From: Perkinsus chesapeaki
Lineage: Eukaryota > Perkinsozoa > Perkinsida > Perkinsidae
DNA length: 42,248 bases
Direction of reading: 5' to 3'
Assembly (NCBI GenBank): GCA_013115145.1
Contig: JAAPAO010000292.1
Coordinates: forward strand, 1 to 42,248
The position numbers and the translations under genes were made by a program. This document shows, piece after piece, positions 40,237 through 42,248 of the stretch. Below the pieces are notes generated by a model, which was not told the origin of the DNA, did no database searches, and saw only the letters and a list, made by a program, of their open reading frames with translations. Every line of letters starts with the position of its first letter. The first letter of the stretch is position 1.

Positions 40237-42133
40237 ACGGCCTCACGCGAGCAAGTTGAGTGTTTTTACTGCGGAAAACGGGACCGCAAGGATAACCTTA
40301 AGAAGAACAGACATTTCGAGAAGCACCATCGAGGGATGCCCGAGAGATACAAGCCCTATGGAGGGGCCGTGTCTCTCCATGCATTTCTCCCGAAGAAACG
40401 CACCCGACAGGAGAGTGATAACGAGCTTGAAGGTAAGAAATTCCGGACAGACTCACAAACCAATTTAACGCCTGAAGCGCATTTACTTCGCGAGATGGTA
40501 TAGAACGCTACGCACGCTACGGGCCTGATATAGGATACATTGCTCATGACTTCTCAGTTGCTTCGAGAGAAAACAAATCGACCAAAGGCACTCCTCCACC
40601 CGCTTCATCTTCGCCTTCATCTTCATCTTCATCATCCTCTACGGCTGCTGCCGTTGATGCCCCTGCCCTCCCATCCATCGTCGTGAAGAACGATGATCCA
40701 CTGGAAGTTGCTCAGCATATCCCATCGAGTGAGCTAGATTATCCGGCTGATCAAGAGCTCGAGTCGCCAAAGAGCCAGAGTAAGGTGTACCCTCTTTTCA
40801 ATGTTCCAACCACAGTACATGGCATGCTTAAATCGCAAGGCGCAACACTGAAGTCTCATACCGAGCTTCTCAAGTCCATCGAGCAAAAGCTCTCCGAAAT
40901 TGGCGCCACCGAACAGAAGCGTAGGAGTGTCATCGACTTTAAGAGGGAGATTATCGCTACTGGCTCCTACACGATAAGTGAAGTCTTCCAGGAGGTGGAG
41001 TGCAAGATATGCGCATTGTATAAGCGGTCTCTCCTTCATGGTGAGAGACCAAGGGGAATCTCGAGGATCGGGGTGTTCCGGTTCAGTGATGATTTCGATA
41101 GCGTCAAGCGGCGAAATTTGCTCGGGTCCCTCAGGGAGCATCTGACCACCGCGACTCAACTCAAATGCGCCAGGCTCGCAGAGCTCGGACGGACGAGTGT
41201 CGATAGATCCGCTGAGCTCGCTCTCGCGAGGTGTGCCTACTTCTGTGCGCTTGAGGGCCTCAGTGGTTTGGCGTACGAGCGCTTACTTGCTCTGAACTCT
41301 CTCAACGGAGTAGATATCGGCGACCAGGGGCACTCCAGGAGGTCATTTCTGGCTGGTATCACGAAGGCGATGGTGCTGGAACTGAAGGACCGAATTCAAT
41401 GTCTCTTCACGAAGAAATGGGCCTGTTTCAAAGGCAGATGTTCTCCAATAGCTGCGAGTTGCGATAAAATGAGCCATCTGCTGAGTAAGAGTGAGTAAGG
41501 CGATCACGTTAGGTAACCTTGCGACGGAGAACGTTACAGCCTGTTGCCGCTCTCACAATGGTTGCGGGGGTCGTAAAGCCATACCTGCTTAGCGCACCCG
41601 TTGCCGTGGCCAAAACTGGGGATTCACTTTGCACCCTCTTAACGACTGCTCTCGAAGAGTTTTTCGAGCGTGATTTCCTGGGACGCTATATCGTGGGCAT
41701 CGCTACTGATGGGGAGTACCACAATCTCAGACTAGGGTCACGCCTTAGTGACTCCCTGGGAATAGAATCCGAACGTCTCTCTCGCAGCTGGTGCGTTGCC
41801 CACAGATTAGAACTTGTTTGTAATGATCAGGGTTGTACATTCGGGAACAATTTTTTTCTTCCCAAGAATTGTTCCAAGGAATAAATGGGAAGAAAGAAAA
41901 GTTGGTATTGTGCCGGGGAACAATGTAAAAAAGGGAACAAAAAAGCCGCAGGCTTGAAATTTTTTTACGATTGTTTTTTTTGGTCAGAAATGAGGCTTAA
42001 ATTGTTATTTTGCAGCATAATTCCCACTGATGAAAAGGGTGAGATCAGTTCCTCTGCTCAGTCTGTTCAGGTTTCTCTGGAGGGAACTTTGGTTACGGTC
42101 CGTTGGGGAAACGTTCGTGCAATATGCATGTAG
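40237..42133 (+). pseudogene. Decayed second copy of the hAT-like transposase
   Basis: Clearly homologous to the copy at 2511-5450. Exon 1 (about 40237-40432) holds the zinc finger (CFYCGKRDRKDNLKKNRHFE, then KHHRGMPERYKP) but has no in-frame ATG after the stop at 40234. A 125-bp intron (40433-40557) follows at the same place as the 57-bp in-frame stretch of copy 1. Exon 2 (40558-41468) runs through a Ser-rich, TCT/TCA-repeat linker to SPIAASCDK. A 44-bp insertion (41469-41512) with stops then breaks the frame; VTLRRRTLQ resumes at 41513 and continues through IATDGEYHNLRL to SWCVAHRLELVCND. After 41837 homology is lost for about 170 bases, then LVTVRW near 42085 may match TRW of copy 1. The missing start and broken frame make it inactive. 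Confidence 0.8.
40433..40557 (+). other. Intron in the second transposase copy
   Basis: 125 bp, GTAAGA...TTCTCAG, phase 1, containing stops. Same position and phase as the in-frame 57-bp GT-AG stretch of copy 1. Confidence 0.65.
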
Positions 42134-42248
42134 AGTGCACAACCTAGTGCTGGGAACAGATGCGACACGAGTACGCCCATTATGGGGCCAGGGTGACCCA
42201 TAGGTCTTCCTCCACACCGTTAGCCTGCTCTTCCGACACGGCTTAAAG
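42134..42248. other. Right edge, no supported feature
   Basis: Beyond the recognisable transposase remnant. Nothing identified. Confidence 0.3.

Overview
The window reads as nuclear DNA of a eukaryotic protist, most likely an alveolate close to Perkinsus (inference from gene types and style, not a database match). Nearly every gene is broken by GT-AG introns, many only 32-70 bp long. Several genes are invisible as single open frames and were rebuilt here by joining exons whose phases match. There are no rRNA or tRNA genes and no CRISPR arrays. Most coordinates of spliced genes are my own exon predictions; nothing was checked against transcripts.

Layout. 1-177 (-): start of a proton-coupled peptide transporter running off the left edge. 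985-1800: truncated copy of the 3' end of an ankyrin gene. 2511-5450 (-): intact-looking hAT-like transposase. 5.4-8.7 kb: gene-poor, with a polypyrimidine tract and small palindromes. 8.72-11.55 kb (-): a 13+ exon S28 serine carboxypeptidase. 12.5-13.3 kb: LINE reverse-transcriptase remnant set between ACTGTA/TACAGT-rich stretches. 13.84-16.2 kb (-): ankyrin-repeat gene of about ten exons, whose last exon and 3' flank are duplicated at 985-1800. 16.5-18.5 kb (-): V-ATPase V0 subunit d (9 exons). 18.7-18.9 kb (-): small tail-anchored protein with an apparent 1-bp frameshift. 19.4-21.5 kb (+): PP2C phosphatase fused to a MYND zinc finger. 22.06-25.05 kb (+): amidohydrolase-2 family enzyme (8 exons). 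25.4-28.2 kb (+): possible SANT/Myb-like protein with a coiled coil. 28.7-32.6 kb (+): two tandem QSOX-type sulfhydryl oxidases, each with a C-terminal membrane anchor in a second exon. 32.9-35.5 kb (+): kinesin, probably kinesin-14-like, with an odd P-loop. 36.1-36.5 kb (-): secreted cysteine-rich protein. 38.2-39.7 kb (+): secretory-pathway methyltransferase. 39.8-40.2 kb (+): possible small cysteine-containing protein. 40.24-42.2 kb (+): decayed second copy of the hAT-like transposase.

The host genes are not an operon; neighbours have unrelated housekeeping or secretory roles (endomembrane acidification, disulfide formation, peptide uptake and digestion, motor, signalling). The secretory bias (QSOX pair, S28 peptidase, V-ATPase, Cys-rich protein, signal-peptide methyltransferase) may suit a protist that digests external or endosomal protein, but this is inference.

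The most unusual signals are: (1) a recurring non-coding motif of 6-9 bp arms around a single central base, usually followed by a third partial copy, at a dozen or more loci with unrelated sequences; (2) a paralogous pair showing one such hairpin apparently arising in place; (3) a sharp gene-conversion tract of about 200 bp, with foreign codon usage, shared by the two QSOX genes; (4) the PP2C-MYND fusion; and (5) a kinesin with a degenerate ATP-binding loop.
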